A stretch of 64,000 nucleotides of DNA, from NCBI RefSeq assembly GCF_004337505.1, contig NZ_SJZI01000002.1, positions 62,001-126,000 on the forward strand. The letters are read 5' to 3'. The notes beneath the pieces were generated by a model. It saw only the letters and a list, made by a program, of their open reading frames with translations, made no database searches and had not been told where the DNA came from. The position numbers were made by a program, and so were the translations under genes. The DNA is from Flaviaestuariibacter flavus. GTDB lineage: Bacteria > Bacteroidota > Bacteroidia > Chitinophagales > Chitinophagaceae. This document shows positions 7,239 to 17,550 of the stretch, one piece after another (the first letter of the stretch is position 1; every line of letters begins with the position of its first letter).

Positions 7239-9863
7239 CTAAGCTTCAGATGCAGTTTCGCCTTCATCCGTTGTATCGGCGGCGCCGTTTTCGCCGGTCG
7301 CTGTTTCAGCGGTGGCGTCGGTGGCAACGATTTCGCCTTCAGCAGCCGTGCCTTCCTCTCCTTCTCCGACCACGCCGGCCTCATCCTGCACATCGATGCG
7401 GGTGATGGCCGCGATCTCGTCGCCTTCGTCGATACGAATGAGCTTCACCCCTTGCGTGGCGCGGCCCAGCTCGCGGATATCGGCCACCTTCATACGGATG
7501 GTGATACCGCTCTTGCAGGTGATGATGAGGTCTTCGCTTTCGGCCACGTCGAGGATGCCGACCAGGGCGCCCGTTTTATCGGTTACGCTGATGGTCTTCA
7601 CGCCTTTGCCGCCGCGGTTGGTGATGCGGTATTCTTCTACAGAGGTACGCTTGCCGAAACCTTTTTCGCTCACCACCAGCACGGTGCGCTCGGGTGTTTT
7701 CGGGTTGACGCAAACCATGCCCACCACTTCGTCTTTCGCATCGTCTACTTCGATGCCGGTAACACCGATGGCGCCGCGGCCCGTGGGGCGCACCTTGCTT
7801 TCGGGGAAGCGGATGGCGCGGCCGCTCTTCACGGCCATCATGATATCGCACTGACCATCGGTCATACGGGCTTCCAGCAGCTGGTCGCCTTCCACGATCG
7901 TAATGGCGTTGACGCCGGTAGAGCGCGGGCGGCTGAAATCTTCCAGCGCCGTTTTCTTGATAACGCCCTGCTTGGTGCACAGCATGATGTAATGGTTCGA
8001 AACAAAGTCCAGGTCGCGGAGGTCTTTCACGTCGATGACAGCGCGGATCTTGTCATCCTGCGCCAACTGGAGCAGGTTCTGGATGGCGCGCCCTTTCGTG
8101 TTCTTCTCCCCTTCCGGCAGCTGGTATACGTTGAGCCAGTAGCAGCGCCCTTTTTCAGTGAAGAACAAGAGCGTATGGTGCGTAGAGGCTACAAAGATGT
8201 GCTCGATAAAATCTTCTTCACGGGTGCGTCCGCCCATCGACCCCCGGCCGCCGCGCTTCTGCGAGCGGTACTCGCTGGCGCTGGTGCGCTTGATATAACC
8301 CAGGTGCGAGATGGTGATCACCACGTCTTCTTCCTTGATGAAGTCCTTGATGTTCATCTCGTTCTCCAGGAAGGAGATCTCGCTCTTTCGTCCGTCGCCG
8401 AACTTGTCCTTTACTTCCTGCAGTTCATCCTTGATCACCTGGAAGCGAAGGCCCTCGTCGGCCAGGATGGCTTCGAGGCGCGAAATGAGCGCCATCAGGT
8501 CGTCGTATTCCTGCTTGATCTTGTCGCGCTCCATGCCGGTGAGGCGCTGGAGGCGCAGCTCGAGGATGGCCTTGGCCTGGATCTCGTCGAGACCCCAGCC
8601 GGCGTTCACCAGCGCTTCCTTCGCCGAGTCGGGTGTTGCCGAGGCGCGGATAAGGGCGATCACCTCGTCGAGGTGGTCGAGCGCGATGAGGTATCCCTGG
8701 AGGATGTGGGCTTTCTTGCGGGCCTCGCGCAGCTCGTACTGCGTGCGGCGTACCACCACCTCGTGGCGGAACTCGATGAATTCGGCAATGAGGTCTTTCA
8801 GGTTGAGCACCTTCGGACGGCCTTTAACGATGGCTACGTTGTTGATGCCGTAGCTCGTTTGCAGCTCGGTGAACTTATAAAGCTGGTTGATCACGATGTT
8901 GGCCACCGCGTCGCGCTTCAGGTCCACCACGATGCGGGTGCCTTCCTTCTGGTTCGATTCGTTGTTGATATGGGCGATGCCCTCGATGGTCTTGTCGGTA
9001 ACCAGCTGGCCGATGCGGTCGCAAAGGGCGTCGCGGTTTACCTGGTAGGGCACCTCGGTGATGATGATCTGCTCGCGGCCCGAGTTCTTCGTTTCCACGC
9101 GCAGCTTGCCGCGCAGCACGCAGCGGCCGCGGCCGGTGAGGTAGGCCTGCTTGATGCCTTCCATGCCATAGATCTGGCCGCCGGTCGGGAAGTCGGGCGC
9201 CTTTACGTGGGCCATCAGCTCGTCGACTGTGATCTCACGGTTGTCGATATACGCCACGCAGCCGTCCACCACCTCTGTGAGGTTGTGGGGCAGCATATTG
9301 GTGGCCATGCCAACGGCGATACCGCTGGAGCCGTTGAGGAGCAGGTTGGGGATACGCGTCGGCAGCACCGTGGGCTCCTGGAGGGTATCGTCGAAGTTGA
9401 GCTGGAAGTCGACGGTTTCCTTGTCGATATCCGCCATCATGCTTTCCGCGATGCGGTGCATACGGGCTTCGGTATAACGCATGGCCGCCGGTCCGTCACC
9501 GTCCTGCGATCCGTAGTTACCCTGTCCGTCGATAATCTGGTAGCGCATGCTCCACTCCTGAGCCATCCGCACCATGGCGTCGTACACCGAGGAGTCGCCG
9601 TGCGGGTGGTATTTACCCAGCACCTCGCCCACGATACGGGCGGACTTCTTGTAGGGGCGGTTGTAGCCCATACCGAGCTCGTTCATGGCAAAGAGAATGC
9701 GGCGATGTACCGGCTTGAGGCCGTCGCGCACATCGGGCAGGGCGCGGCCCACGATCACCGACATGGAATAGTCGATGTAGGCCGTTTTCATCTGCTCTTC
9801 GATGTTGACGGGAATGATCCGGTTATAGTCGTTCGTTTCTTGTGGCAATAACGTTTCTTCCAT
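7239..9863 (-). CDS. gyrA: DNA gyrase subunit A
   Basis: The breakage-reunion subunit of gyrase (A2B2), which introduces negative supercoils. The 874 residues contain the winged-helix domain with catalytic Tyr130 (AAMRYTEA), the quinolone-resistance region [12 protein letters not shown] with Ser91 and Asp95 equivalent to E. coli Ser83 and Asp87 (both wild type), and a beta-pinwheel C-terminal domain with the gyrase box QKRGGRG, which separates it from ParC. The last 50 residues are a low-complexity acidic Ala/Glu/Thr tail, a known kind of regulatory extension. A TAAATTTG promoter element lies 25 nt upstream. Confidence 0.98.
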   Translation of the reverse strand: MEETLLPQETNDYNRIIPVNIEEQMKTAYIDYSMSVIVGRALPDVRDGLKPVHRRILFAMNELGMGYNRPYKKSARIVGEVLGKYHPHGDSSVYDAMVRMAQEWSMRYQIIDGQGNYGSQDGDGPAAMRYTEARMHRIAESMMADIDKETVDFQLNFDDTLQEPTVLPTRIPNLLLNGSSGIAVGMATNMLPHNLTEVVDGCVAYIDNREITVDELMAHVKAPDFPTGGQIYGMEGIKQAYLTGRGRCVLRGKLRVETKNSGREQIIITEVPYQVNRDALCDRIGQLVTDKTIEGIAHINNESNQKEGTRIVVDLKRDAVANIVINQLYKFTELQTSYGINNVAIVKGRPKVLNLKDLIAEFIEFRHEVVVRRTQYELREARKKAHILQGYLIALDHLDEVIALIRASATPDSAKEALVNAGWGLDEIQAKAILELRLQRLTGMERDKIKQEYDDLMALISRLEAILADEGLRFQVIKDELQEVKDKFGDGRKSEISFLENEMNIKDFIKEEDVVITISHLGYIKRTSASEYRSQKRGGRGSMGGRTREEDFIEHIFVASTHHTLLFFTEKGRCYWLNVYQLPEGEKNTKGRAIQNLLQLAQDDKIRAVIDVKDLRDLDFVSNHYIMLCTKQGVIKKTALEDFSRPRSTGVNAITIVEGDQLLEARMTDGQCDIMMAVKSGRAIRFPESKVRPTGRGAIGVTGIEVDDAKDEVVGMVCVNPKTPERTVLVVSEKGFGKRTSVEEYRITNRGGKGVKTISVTDKTGALVGILDVAESEDLIITCKSGITIRMKVADIRELGRATQGVKLIRIDEGDEIAAITRIDVQDEAGVVGEGEEGTAAEGEIVATDATAETATGENGAADTTDEGETASEA

Positions 9864-9888
9864 TCGTTCAGCTTATAAATGAGGTTCG

Positions 9889-9896
9889 CAAATTTA
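9889..9896 (-). promoter_or_regulatory. gyrA -7 element
   Basis: TAAATTTG on the minus strand, 25 nt before the gyrA ATG, matching the Bacteroidota TAnnTTTG consensus. No good -33 TTG at 19-21 bp was seen. Confidence 0.6.
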
Positions 9897-10079
9897 CCGA
9901 TTCGGGGCCGGAAAACCTTCAAAAAAACCCTTCTTTATCACCGGCTTAAGGCGGTTTATCCACAAGGCCTTGTTAATGTTCCCCAGGGAGCGCGAAAGGC
10001 CCCTGTTGCGGCCCTTCCGGACCTCGAAAATATTGGCATCCGGTTCGCATTATACCCCTTGGATCGAACAACGCTAACC

Positions 10080-10931
10080 ATGAAACAATACCTGTTACTC
10101 CGCGATAATGCGCAATCCGGCCCCTATGTACTAAGGGAGCTTGAGCGGCTCACCCTGCGCCCTACGGACCTCGTTTGGATCGAGGGCGAAAGCCAGCGTT
10201 GGCAACCGGTGGGTGAGCTTGCCGAGCTCAACTCCTTCGTGGCGACGCCCGCGCCCCGCGCCTTCGTGGTGCCCGAGCTGCCCGTTCGCCGTCCCGCGCC
10301 CGTAGCCGAAGAGGCACTGCCCGAAGGGCCTCATTTCGGGGAAAAGATCCGGCGCCCGCGCCGCTTTCACTTCCGCCCCGTACCGCGCAAGGGCAGCCCC
10401 GCCTGGATCCTCGGGCTTTTCGCCTGTCTCATTTCCGGCGCTACCGTGGTGGAAAAGATCATGGAGCAGCCCGAACCGCAGCTGGTGGCCCCCGCCACCA
10501 TGGCGGCCCAGCCCCTGCCCGAAGAGCAAAGCAATGAGCGGCCCGCCGGCCTCGACTACCAGAACGCGATCCAGAAAGAAACAGTTACTACCGACTCTAC
10601 CGATAAGCGCGTGTCGCAGCTTAGCCTCCGCTCCCTGCGGAAGCAAATCACCATTTTTACCAACAAGGTGCGCGTGGGGATTTTCGGCGATACCGATGAC
10701 CTGCAGGTAACTGTGGCCAACGGCTCCGAAGCCCTGCTCGGCAAGGTCAACCTCCAGGTGGAATACTTCAATACCAATGGCACCCCGTTGCGGCAGGAGC
10801 ACTACAGCGTATACGACCTCAAGCCGCATACCCGCAAGATCCTCGTTGTACCGCCTTCGCGCCGCGGCCAGAAGGTACGTTACAAGCTGCTCGGCGTGGA
10901 AGAGGCAGCGCCCGCGCAAACTACTGTTTAA
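10080..10931 (+). CDS. GYF-like domain membrane protein
   Basis: A 283-residue protein. Residues 1-50 (MKQYLLLRDNAQSGPYVLREL... WIEGESQRWQPVGEL) match a GYF_2/DUF4339-type domain, a small fold that binds proline-rich peptides in other systems. A basic Pro/Arg-rich linker precedes a single transmembrane segment (about 107-125, AWILGLFACLISGATVV). The C-terminal half looks like a beta-rich extracytoplasmic domain (ITIFTNKVRVGIFGDTDD onward). The frame is open back to 9879, but ATG 10080 is where the domain begins. Function unknown. Confidence 0.72.
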   Translation: MKQYLLLRDNAQSGPYVLRELERLTLRPTDLVWIEGESQRWQPVGELAELNSFVATPAPRAFVVPELPVRRPAPVAEEALPEGPHFGEKIRRPRRFHFRPVPRKGSPAWILGLFACLISGATVVEKIMEQPEPQLVAPATMAAQPLPEEQSNERPAGLDYQNAIQKETVTTDSTDKRVSQLSLRSLRKQITIFTNKVRVGIFGDTDDLQVTVANGSEALLGKVNLQVEYFNTNGTPLRQEHYSVYDLKPHTRKILVVPPSRRGQKVRYKLLGVEEAAPAQTTV

Positions 10932-10939
10932 GGTTTCAG

Positions 10940-11024
10940 ATCTCAGATGCCGGATCGCTGATCTCAGGTGAAAGATGAAGGCTGCGAAGAAAAGATCGCA
11001 GATCTGAAATCTGACATCTGAGAT
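10940..11024. repeat. Imperfect inverted-repeat spacer
   Basis: ATCTCAGATG at 10940-10949 is perfectly complementary to CATCTGAGAT at 11015-11024. The inner sequences GATCGCTGATC and GATCGCAGATC are also related. It belongs to the same style of spacer seen at 27044, 35114 and 50715. Confidence 0.6.
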
Positions 11025-11040
11025 TTCTTTTCTTTGGTGC

Positions 11041-12555
11041 ATGAAGAAGATCCTCCTCTTCGGCGCCGGGAAGTCGTCCACCGTGCTGATCGATTACCTG
11101 CTTGGCCATGCGCTCAGCGAAAACTGGACGCTGACCGTGGTGGATGCGAACGCCGCACTCGCGCGCGAAAAGATCGGCGACGCCCTCGGCGGCCTGGCGC
11201 TTTCCTTCGACGTTTCCGACCCGGCACTGCGGGAGCAGCATATCAGTGACAGCGACCTGGTCATTTCCCTTCTCCCCCCTTCCCTGCATTTCCTGGTGGC
11301 GCAGGATTGTCTGCGCCTCGGCAAGCACCTGCTCACCGCTTCTTACGTAGATGATAACATGCGCAGCCTGGCCGAGGCAGCGCGCGAAAAAGGCCTGCTG
11401 TTCCTCTGCGAGATGGGTCTCGACCCCGGCATCGACCATATGAGCGCGATGCGCCTGCTCGACGAGATCCGCCAAGGCGGCGGAAAGGTGACCTCTTTTC
11501 ATTCGCACTGCGGTGGCCTCGTTGCCCCCGAAAGCGATAACAATCCCTGGCGCTATAAGATCTCCTGGAACCCGCGCAACGTAGTGCTCGCCGGCAAGGC
11601 CGGGGCCGTGTTTCGCCTCGATGGCGAAGACCGACGCATGGAATACCCGGTGCTGTTTGCGGAAAAGCGCTTCGTGGAAGTGCCGGGCTACGACCCGCTT
11701 TGCTGGTATCCCAACCGCGACTCGCTTTCCTATATCCCGCTGTATCGACTTGACGATTGCCCTACATTTATTCGCACCACACTACGTTATCCTGATTTCA
11801 TTTATGGTTGGAAAAATATCGTCGACCTGAAGCTCACCGACGAAACCGCCGATTTTGATTCGGATGGAAAAACGCTTTCCGACTTCTACCACCAGCACCT
11901 GGAGCGCCATGGCTTCAGCGGCTGGCTGCAGCAGCGGATGAGCGACCAGTTTGAAACCAGCAAGAAGATCCTCGAAGACCTGATGAACCTGGTGGAACTG
12001 CAGGAAGAAGTGTCGGAGACCGCCGATGAAAAAGTGGAAGGTTTCATGATGGTCAACGAGTCGGGCTCGCTGCAGGACGTCGACATCGAAGACCTCAAAA
12101 CGCGGGCGGCCGAAACGGTGGCCCTGAAGATGCACGATGCCAAGCTTACCCTGAGCCAGCTGTTCTACCTGGGGCTTGACGATAAAACGACCCTTATCAA
12201 CAAAGGTCGCTGCAGCGCGGCCGACGTGCTGCAGCTGGCGCTGGAGCTGAAGCTCGCGCTGAAGCCCGGCGACCGCGACCTGGTGGTAATGCTCCACGAG
12301 ATCGGCTACGAGATGGACGGGCGCCGCTACCTGGCAAAAAGCTCGTTTTCGCTGGAAGGTGAAAACGATCACCATACGGCCATGGCCAAGACGGTAGGCC
12401 TGCCCCTTGGCATCGCCGCCCGCCTCGTGCTCAACGGCAGCCTGCAGGAGCGCGGGCTGCATATTCCCATTACGCCGGCATTCTACAAGCCGGTGCTGGC
12501 CGAGCTCGATGCGCTGGGCATCCGTTTTACCGAAGAAATACGGTCGCTGTCATGA
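11041..12555 (+). CDS. Saccharopine dehydrogenase-like oxidoreductase
   Basis: A 504-residue NAD(P)-binding protein of the saccharopine dehydrogenase family. The Rossmann motif is GAGKSS (8-13) and the SDLVISLLPPSLH segment follows. The C-terminal catalytic-like domain is interrupted around 300-370 by a helical, charged insert (ETSKKILEDLMNLVELQEE...). In Bacteroidota such proteins are usually annotated as lysine-catabolism enzymes, but the substrate is not proven by sequence. The start follows CTTTG and a GTGC spacer, so the mRNA may be nearly leaderless. The stop overlaps the start of the cupin gene by 4 nt (ATGA), so they are translationally coupled. Confidence 0.82.
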   Translation: MKKILLFGAGKSSTVLIDYLLGHALSENWTLTVVDANAALAREKIGDALGGLALSFDVSDPALREQHISDSDLVISLLPPSLHFLVAQDCLRLGKHLLTASYVDDNMRSLAEAAREKGLLFLCEMGLDPGIDHMSAMRLLDEIRQGGGKVTSFHSHCGGLVAPESDNNPWRYKISWNPRNVVLAGKAGAVFRLDGEDRRMEYPVLFAEKRFVEVPGYDPLCWYPNRDSLSYIPLYRLDDCPTFIRTTLRYPDFIYGWKNIVDLKLTDETADFDSDGKTLSDFYHQHLERHGFSGWLQQRMSDQFETSKKILEDLMNLVELQEEVSETADEKVEGFMMVNESGSLQDVDIEDLKTRAAETVALKMHDAKLTLSQLFYLGLDDKTTLINKGRCSAADVLQLALELKLALKPGDRDLVVMLHEIGYEMDGRRYLAKSSFSLEGENDHHTAMAKTVGLPLGIAARLVLNGSLQERGLHIPITPAFYKPVLAELDALGIRFTEEIRSLS

Positions 12556-12878
12556 AATATTTTGCCACCCTCGAGGAAGCTAAAAAGGCGCTCCGCAACA
12601 ATTCGTCCGTACCCTTCGCCGAACTGATGCGGCATGGATCACTGACCGTGGAATGGTATGCCCCGCAGCACGAAGACCAGCAGGGGCCGCACAAGCAGGA
12701 CGAACTGTATATTGTTGCTTCAGGGCACGGCACCTTCCTGCGCGACGGCGAGCCGCTCATCTTCCAGAAGGGCGATGTCATTTTCGTTCCCGCGGGAATG
12801 AAGCACCGCTTCGTTGATTTTTCGCACGACTTCGCCACCTGGGTGATCTTTTACGGGCCGGATGGCGGCGAAAAGTGA
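12552..12878 (+). CDS. Cupin-domain protein
   Basis: A 108-residue single-domain cupin. The first cupin motif is seen as GPHKQDELYIVASGHG (His and Glu metal ligands) and the second as GDVIFVPAGMKHRFVDF (distal His). Such small beta-barrels bind a metal and act as isomerases, dioxygenases or sensors; the reaction here is not predictable. Its ATG overlaps the stop of the saccharopine dehydrogenase-like gene, which suggests a shared pathway. Confidence 0.85.
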   Translation: MKYFATLEEAKKALRNNSSVPFAELMRHGSLTVEWYAPQHEDQQGPHKQDELYIVASGHGTFLRDGEPLIFQKGDVIFVPAGMKHRFVDFSHDFATWVIFYGPDGGEK

Positions 12879-13079
12879 ATATCGAATATCGATCAGGAAA
12901 TTTCGAAATTTTGGATAGCAAAGGCCGCTGCGCCGCAGCGGCCTTTGTTTGTCGAATAATCAATATTCAATTGTCAATTTTCAATATTCAAGTAAGTGCT
13001 CTCCGGCCTAAAGTCTCGAACATCGGATATGGAATATTCCTTTCGCTATTCGTTATTCCTTGCTCGATATTCGATATTC
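12877..13079. repeat. Inverted-repeat spacer with 7-nt period arms
   Basis: GAATATCGAATATCGA at 12877-12892 is perfectly complementary to TCGATATTCGATATTC at 13064-13079, enclosing a terminator hairpin (12920-12946) and a second array of five 7-mers beginning TCAATAT near 12960-12994. The left arm is two copies of GAATATC. It fills the space between the convergent cupin and sirtuin genes. Confidence 0.85.
12920..12946. terminator. Bidirectional terminator
   Basis: A 12-bp perfect stem AAAGGCCGCTGC/GCAGCGGCCTTT with a 3-nt loop, followed by GTTTGT. It lies between the convergent cupin and sirtuin genes. Confidence 0.9.
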
Positions 13080-13081
13080 GC

Positions 13082-13771
13082 TCACTGTTGCCCCAGCAGC
13101 AGTGAGCGTAGTTCTTCCATTCCCTCGGTCGCGGGTTTTTCGATAGCGGTAAGTCCGGGGAGGTTGTTGTGCGGCACTTTCCGGTCAACGATGAATTTGG
13201 GCTTGTTCCAGGGTGCGTAATCAACGAGGCCGGCGGCAGGGTATACCACCAGCGAGGTACCGACGATCAGGAAGATATCGGCAGTCCGTACGATTTTGGC
13301 TGCCTCGAGGATCATCGGCACCGGCTCTTCAAACCACACGATATGCGGCCGCAGCTGGGCGCCGTCTTCGGCGGTATCGCCCAATTCTATATCATTACTG
13401 ATCGCGTATATGAGTCCTTCGTCGGACTCGCTCCGCATCTTCAGGATCTCGCCATGGAGGTGCAATACGTTCGACGACCCGGCGCGTTCGTGGAGGTCGT
13501 CGATGTTTTGCGTGATGATGTGTACGTCGAAGTGTTCCTCCAGTTCCGCAAGGATGAAGTGTGCGCGGTTGGGTTCGGCCTCCAGCACATTGCGGCGGCG
13601 CATATTGTAGAACTCCAGTACGAGGGCGGGATTCTTCTTCCAGGCACGGGGCGTGGCTACTTCCTCCAGGTCATATCCCTCCCAGAGCCCGTCGGAATCA
13701 CGAAAGGTCTTAAGACCGCTCTCGGCAGAAATGCCGGCGCCCGTGAGTACAATGAGTTTTTTCTTTTGCAT
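13082..13771 (-). CDS. Sirtuin-type NAD-dependent deacylase lacking zinc cysteines
   Basis: A 229-residue protein of the CobB/class III sirtuin family, which removes acyl groups from lysine using NAD. GAGISAESG (10-18), TQNIDDLHERAG, the catalytic His in HLHGE, and GTSLVVYPAAG are all present. FYNMRRR provides the Tyr-x-x-Arg pair that class III sirtuins use for succinyl-type acyl groups. Unusually, the protein contains no cysteine, so the four-Cys zinc site of canonical sirtuins is absent. The ATG lies 8 nt after a TACTTTTG element, so the mRNA has almost no leader. Confidence 0.9.
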   Translation of the reverse strand: MQKKKLIVLTGAGISAESGLKTFRDSDGLWEGYDLEEVATPRAWKKNPALVLEFYNMRRRNVLEAEPNRAHFILAELEEHFDVHIITQNIDDLHERAGSSNVLHLHGEILKMRSESDEGLIYAISNDIELGDTAEDGAQLRPHIVWFEEPVPMILEAAKIVRTADIFLIVGTSLVVYPAAGLVDYAPWNKPKFIVDRKVPHNNLPGLTAIEKPATEGMEELRSLLLGQQ

Positions 13772-13779
13772 GGCTACAC

Positions 13780-13787
13780 CAAAAGTA
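13780..13787 (-). promoter_or_regulatory. Sirtuin gene -7 element
   Basis: TACTTTTG on the minus strand, 8 nt from the sirtuin start codon. It sits next to the inverted repeat 13789-13843. Confidence 0.6.
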
Positions 13788-13788
13788 A

Positions 13789-13843
13789 AAAGTCAAAATT
13801 CAAAAAATCGAAGTGGCGCTTCTGAGTTTTGAATTTTGACTTT
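13789..13843. terminator. AT-rich 17-bp inverted repeat, likely rnpB terminator
   Basis: AAAGTCAAAATTCAAAA (13789-13805) pairs perfectly with TTTTGAATTTTGACTTT (13827-13843) around a 21-nt loop. On the minus strand it begins just after the RNase P RNA 3' end and runs into TTTTA, so it can terminate rnpB. Its arms are themselves built from 7-nt units (GTCAAAA, TTCAAAA). Confidence 0.7.
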
Positions 13844-13849
13844 CCAATG

Positions 13850-14284
13850 CGGTTACTGCAAGCCTGTAAGCCGGATTCTGTATCCCGACTGTAACGTCGG
13901 GACCGCTATCATTTATCTGGGACGCTCATTGCTGAACGCCTCTAGCTGCCTACCCTGGAGCACCTCCGTTGCCGGAATGAGACGGGCCGCCTCAGATTGC
14001 TCCTATACATGGCATTTCAGCACGCAAGGTTTACCCGAAGGCCACCTTCCGATGACCCTCCGTGGGCTCTTACCCCACGTTTTCACGATTACCCTTCCCT
14101 TGCGGGAACAAATCCTAGCGTTTCCGCCAGGATGCAGGCTCCTATTTTCTGTGGCACTGTCTCGCTCCCGCCTCGCCTGAGCGAGGCTGAATGTCCCGCC
14201 GTTAGCGGGATGCGTCGCCCGGTGCTGTCCGGACTTTCCTACCCCAACGTGGAAGTATGGGATCGATAGCGCGGCTTGCAGTGG
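13850..14284 (-). ncRNA. rnpB: RNase P RNA
   Basis: The catalytic RNA of RNase P, which matures tRNA 5' ends. Read on the minus strand it begins CACTGCAAGCC and ends with the conserved ACAGAATCCGGCTT block followed by GGCTTGCAGT; the two ends pair as helix P1 (14273-14283 with 13855-13864). The conserved GAAAGTCCGGACAGC segment is near 14222-14240. Additional GC-rich hairpins (GCCTCGC/GCGAGGC and CCCGC/GCGGG near 14170-14210) extend internal helices. The length, about 430 nt, fits a bacterial type A RNA. A perfect TATCTTTG promoter element precedes the 5' end by a few nt. Ends are approximate. Confidence 0.93.
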
Positions 14285-14286
14285 GG

Positions 14287-14294
14287 CAAAGATA
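14287..14294 (-). promoter_or_regulatory. rnpB -7 element
   Basis: TATCTTTG on the minus strand. The predicted mature 5' end of RNase P RNA starts 3-4 nt downstream, which calibrates the start-site distance for other TAnnTTTG elements in this window. The -33 position falls at the edge of the 112-bp repeat. Confidence 0.75.
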
Positions 14295-14314
14295 CGGCGC
14301 CTGCGGCGCGGAGC

Positions 14315-14426
14315 GAAAGAACGCAGATTTTTTATGATCTGTTATGAGGAACGTAGATATCGGTACCAACATCCGCGTAAATCATAACCAATCTGCGTAT
14401 TCGGCTCGCGGAATCAGCGTTCTTTC
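14315..14426 (+). repeat. 112-bp interspersed palindromic element, copy A
   Basis: It begins GAAAGAACGCAGAT and ends ATCAGCGTTCTTTC, near-complementary termini. The reverse complement of 19127-19238 aligns over the full 112 nt without gaps at 99 of 112 positions by eye. Inner pairs include TTATGAT with ATCATAA and a small hairpin near the right end. No ORF. It lies between the rnpB promoter and the DUF2027-Smr gene. Confidence 0.9.
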
Positions 14427-14436
14427 TCCCCATCCA

Positions 14437-15459
14437 TCACTTGTGGTTGAAGAAGATCTCCGTTGCGCCGAAGCCGAACTCCGGCGTGTATTGATTGACG
14501 AAGGACTTCACTTCTTTTTTGCGGCGGAGGATGTCGTGGATATCGTCGCGGAGGCGGCCCTTGCCGATGCCGTGGATAACAGTGAGCTTGGGCAGGCGGT
14601 GCGCGAGCGCCAGATCGTACCATTTCTCGAACTCTTTGAGCTGGATGCCGAGGATGGCGGTATTGCTCATGCCTTTGTGGTCGTCGATCAGCTTTTCGAT
14701 GTGCAGGTCCACCACGGTGCGGGCCGGCGGCAGGTGGCGGCGCGCATCCGCCGCATCGTAGATAGGCGCTCCCGGTGAGCTGCGGTAGCCGAAATCGACC
14801 GGCGCTTCCTCCTGCTTATCCGGGTAATCGTCGAAGATCTTGTACGTAAAGGTAGCGCCCCCCTCCTCCTTCAGCTTTTCGATCCGGTCGAAGAGCTGTT
14901 TTGGCTTCAGGCGCAGGTTGTATTCGTAATATTCCGCCTTCCCCTTGCGCGGAGTCTTCAGTGAAAACTCGAAGTTGAAAACCGGCGAGTCGCTGAGGTC
15001 GGAGAACGGGATATCGTGGAGGTAAAAATCTTCAAACGCGTGCAGCACGCCGCTGAGCTCGAAATCGGTACGGCCGAAAAACTGCTGCTGGTAGGTAAAG
15101 AGAAAGTCGTCGTTTGTGTGGTTGTTCACATAGATCTTGAGCGAAACCACCACGTCGTCGCCGAACTCATCCACATCGAACTTGGGCAGGAAGGCCAGCC
15201 ACATGCCATCCGGTAGACGCGGTTCCTTGGCCGGTTTTTCCTTGCGCACGTTCTCGATATAGGTCTTCTCCTTCTTGGGCTCAAACAGCTTTTTCTCGGT
15301 AAAGCGCTTGAAATAGGGAAAGTCCAGCTGGTCGATGTAGGCAGGGAACTTCACGCCCCGCACCTGGATCATCACCATCTTTTCGTTCATGATGTCGATC
15401 ACCTCGCCTTCCTCATTGGTGGCCTTCACCACGATCTTGTCACCGATCTCGAATTTCAT
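14437..15459 (-). CDS. DUF2027 and Smr domain protein
   Basis: A 340-residue protein. The N-terminal part (1-60, IGDKIVVKATNEEGEVIDI) is a small beta-barrel-like domain, the middle (about 85-225) matches DUF2027, and the C-terminal Smr domain (about 250-338) shows DLHIEKL and VIHGIGKGRLRDDIHDIL. Smr domains are nucleases or nucleic-acid binders first described in MutS2; this protein lacks the MutS ATPase. The architecture is characteristic of Bacteroidota. The ATG lies 7 nt after a TAACTTTG element, implying a leaderless transcript. Confidence 0.88.
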   Translation of the reverse strand: MKFEIGDKIVVKATNEEGEVIDIMNEKMVMIQVRGVKFPAYIDQLDFPYFKRFTEKKLFEPKKEKTYIENVRKEKPAKEPRLPDGMWLAFLPKFDVDEFGDDVVVSLKIYVNNHTNDDFLFTYQQQFFGRTDFELSGVLHAFEDFYLHDIPFSDLSDSPVFNFEFSLKTPRKGKAEYYEYNLRLKPKQLFDRIEKLKEEGGATFTYKIFDDYPDKQEEAPVDFGYRSSPGAPIYDAADARRHLPPARTVVDLHIEKLIDDHKGMSNTAILGIQLKEFEKWYDLALAHRLPKLTVIHGIGKGRLRDDIHDILRRKKEVKSFVNQYTPEFGFGATEIFFNHK

Positions 15460-15466
15460 AAGGAAG

Positions 15467-15474
15467 CAAAGTTA
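15467..15474 (-). promoter_or_regulatory. -7 element of DUF2027-Smr gene
   Basis: TAACTTTG on the minus strand, 7 nt upstream of the ATG. Using the rnpB spacing, transcription should start within about 4 nt of the start codon. Confidence 0.6.
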
Positions 15475-15537
15475 AAGAAGGGTTTTTCACCGCGAAGAAA
15501 AGAAGGGGCTAAGGGTTTCGCTAAGGACCGGAAAAGC

Positions 15538-15565
15538 CACAGGTTCCGGGTAGCCGGAACCTGTG
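15538..15565 (-). terminator. Terminator of the permease gene
   Basis: A 12-bp perfect stem CACAGGTTCCGG/CCGGAACCTGTG with a 4-nt loop; on the minus strand it is followed by GCTTTTCC. It lies 68 nt after the permease stop. Confidence 0.7.
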
Positions 15566-15632
15566 ATTAAATAGGAAGTGCAACTACTTTTCTTCGTTTC
15601 GTCGCTGTCCACCTGAACATTTGCTTGAACCG

Positions 15633-17348
<1,716 letters not shown>

Positions 17349-17550
17349 TACGTTTTTGGATTTGAGGGTGGGAAAATACAACAATGTGCCGATGAGGTGA
17401 CTGGATATTGAAAGGCGGAAGCCAAAGATGATAACAGGGCCGGAGTCAAAGTCAGAGCGCGCACTGACGAAAGTCACCCGGCCTCGTTCCCCGTGTCAGC
17501 CCGAACCCGTATTGTCCGGGGCAACTTTGTGTCAACAAAACAAAACAATC

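Noticed and set aside
6258..9851. A 1197-codon open frame on the + strand opposite gyrA and the TPR gene
   Set aside because: It is a mirror frame produced by GC-rich codon use on the other strand. The minus-strand frames encode complete GyrA and a TPR protein, and the + translation has no recognisable domain.
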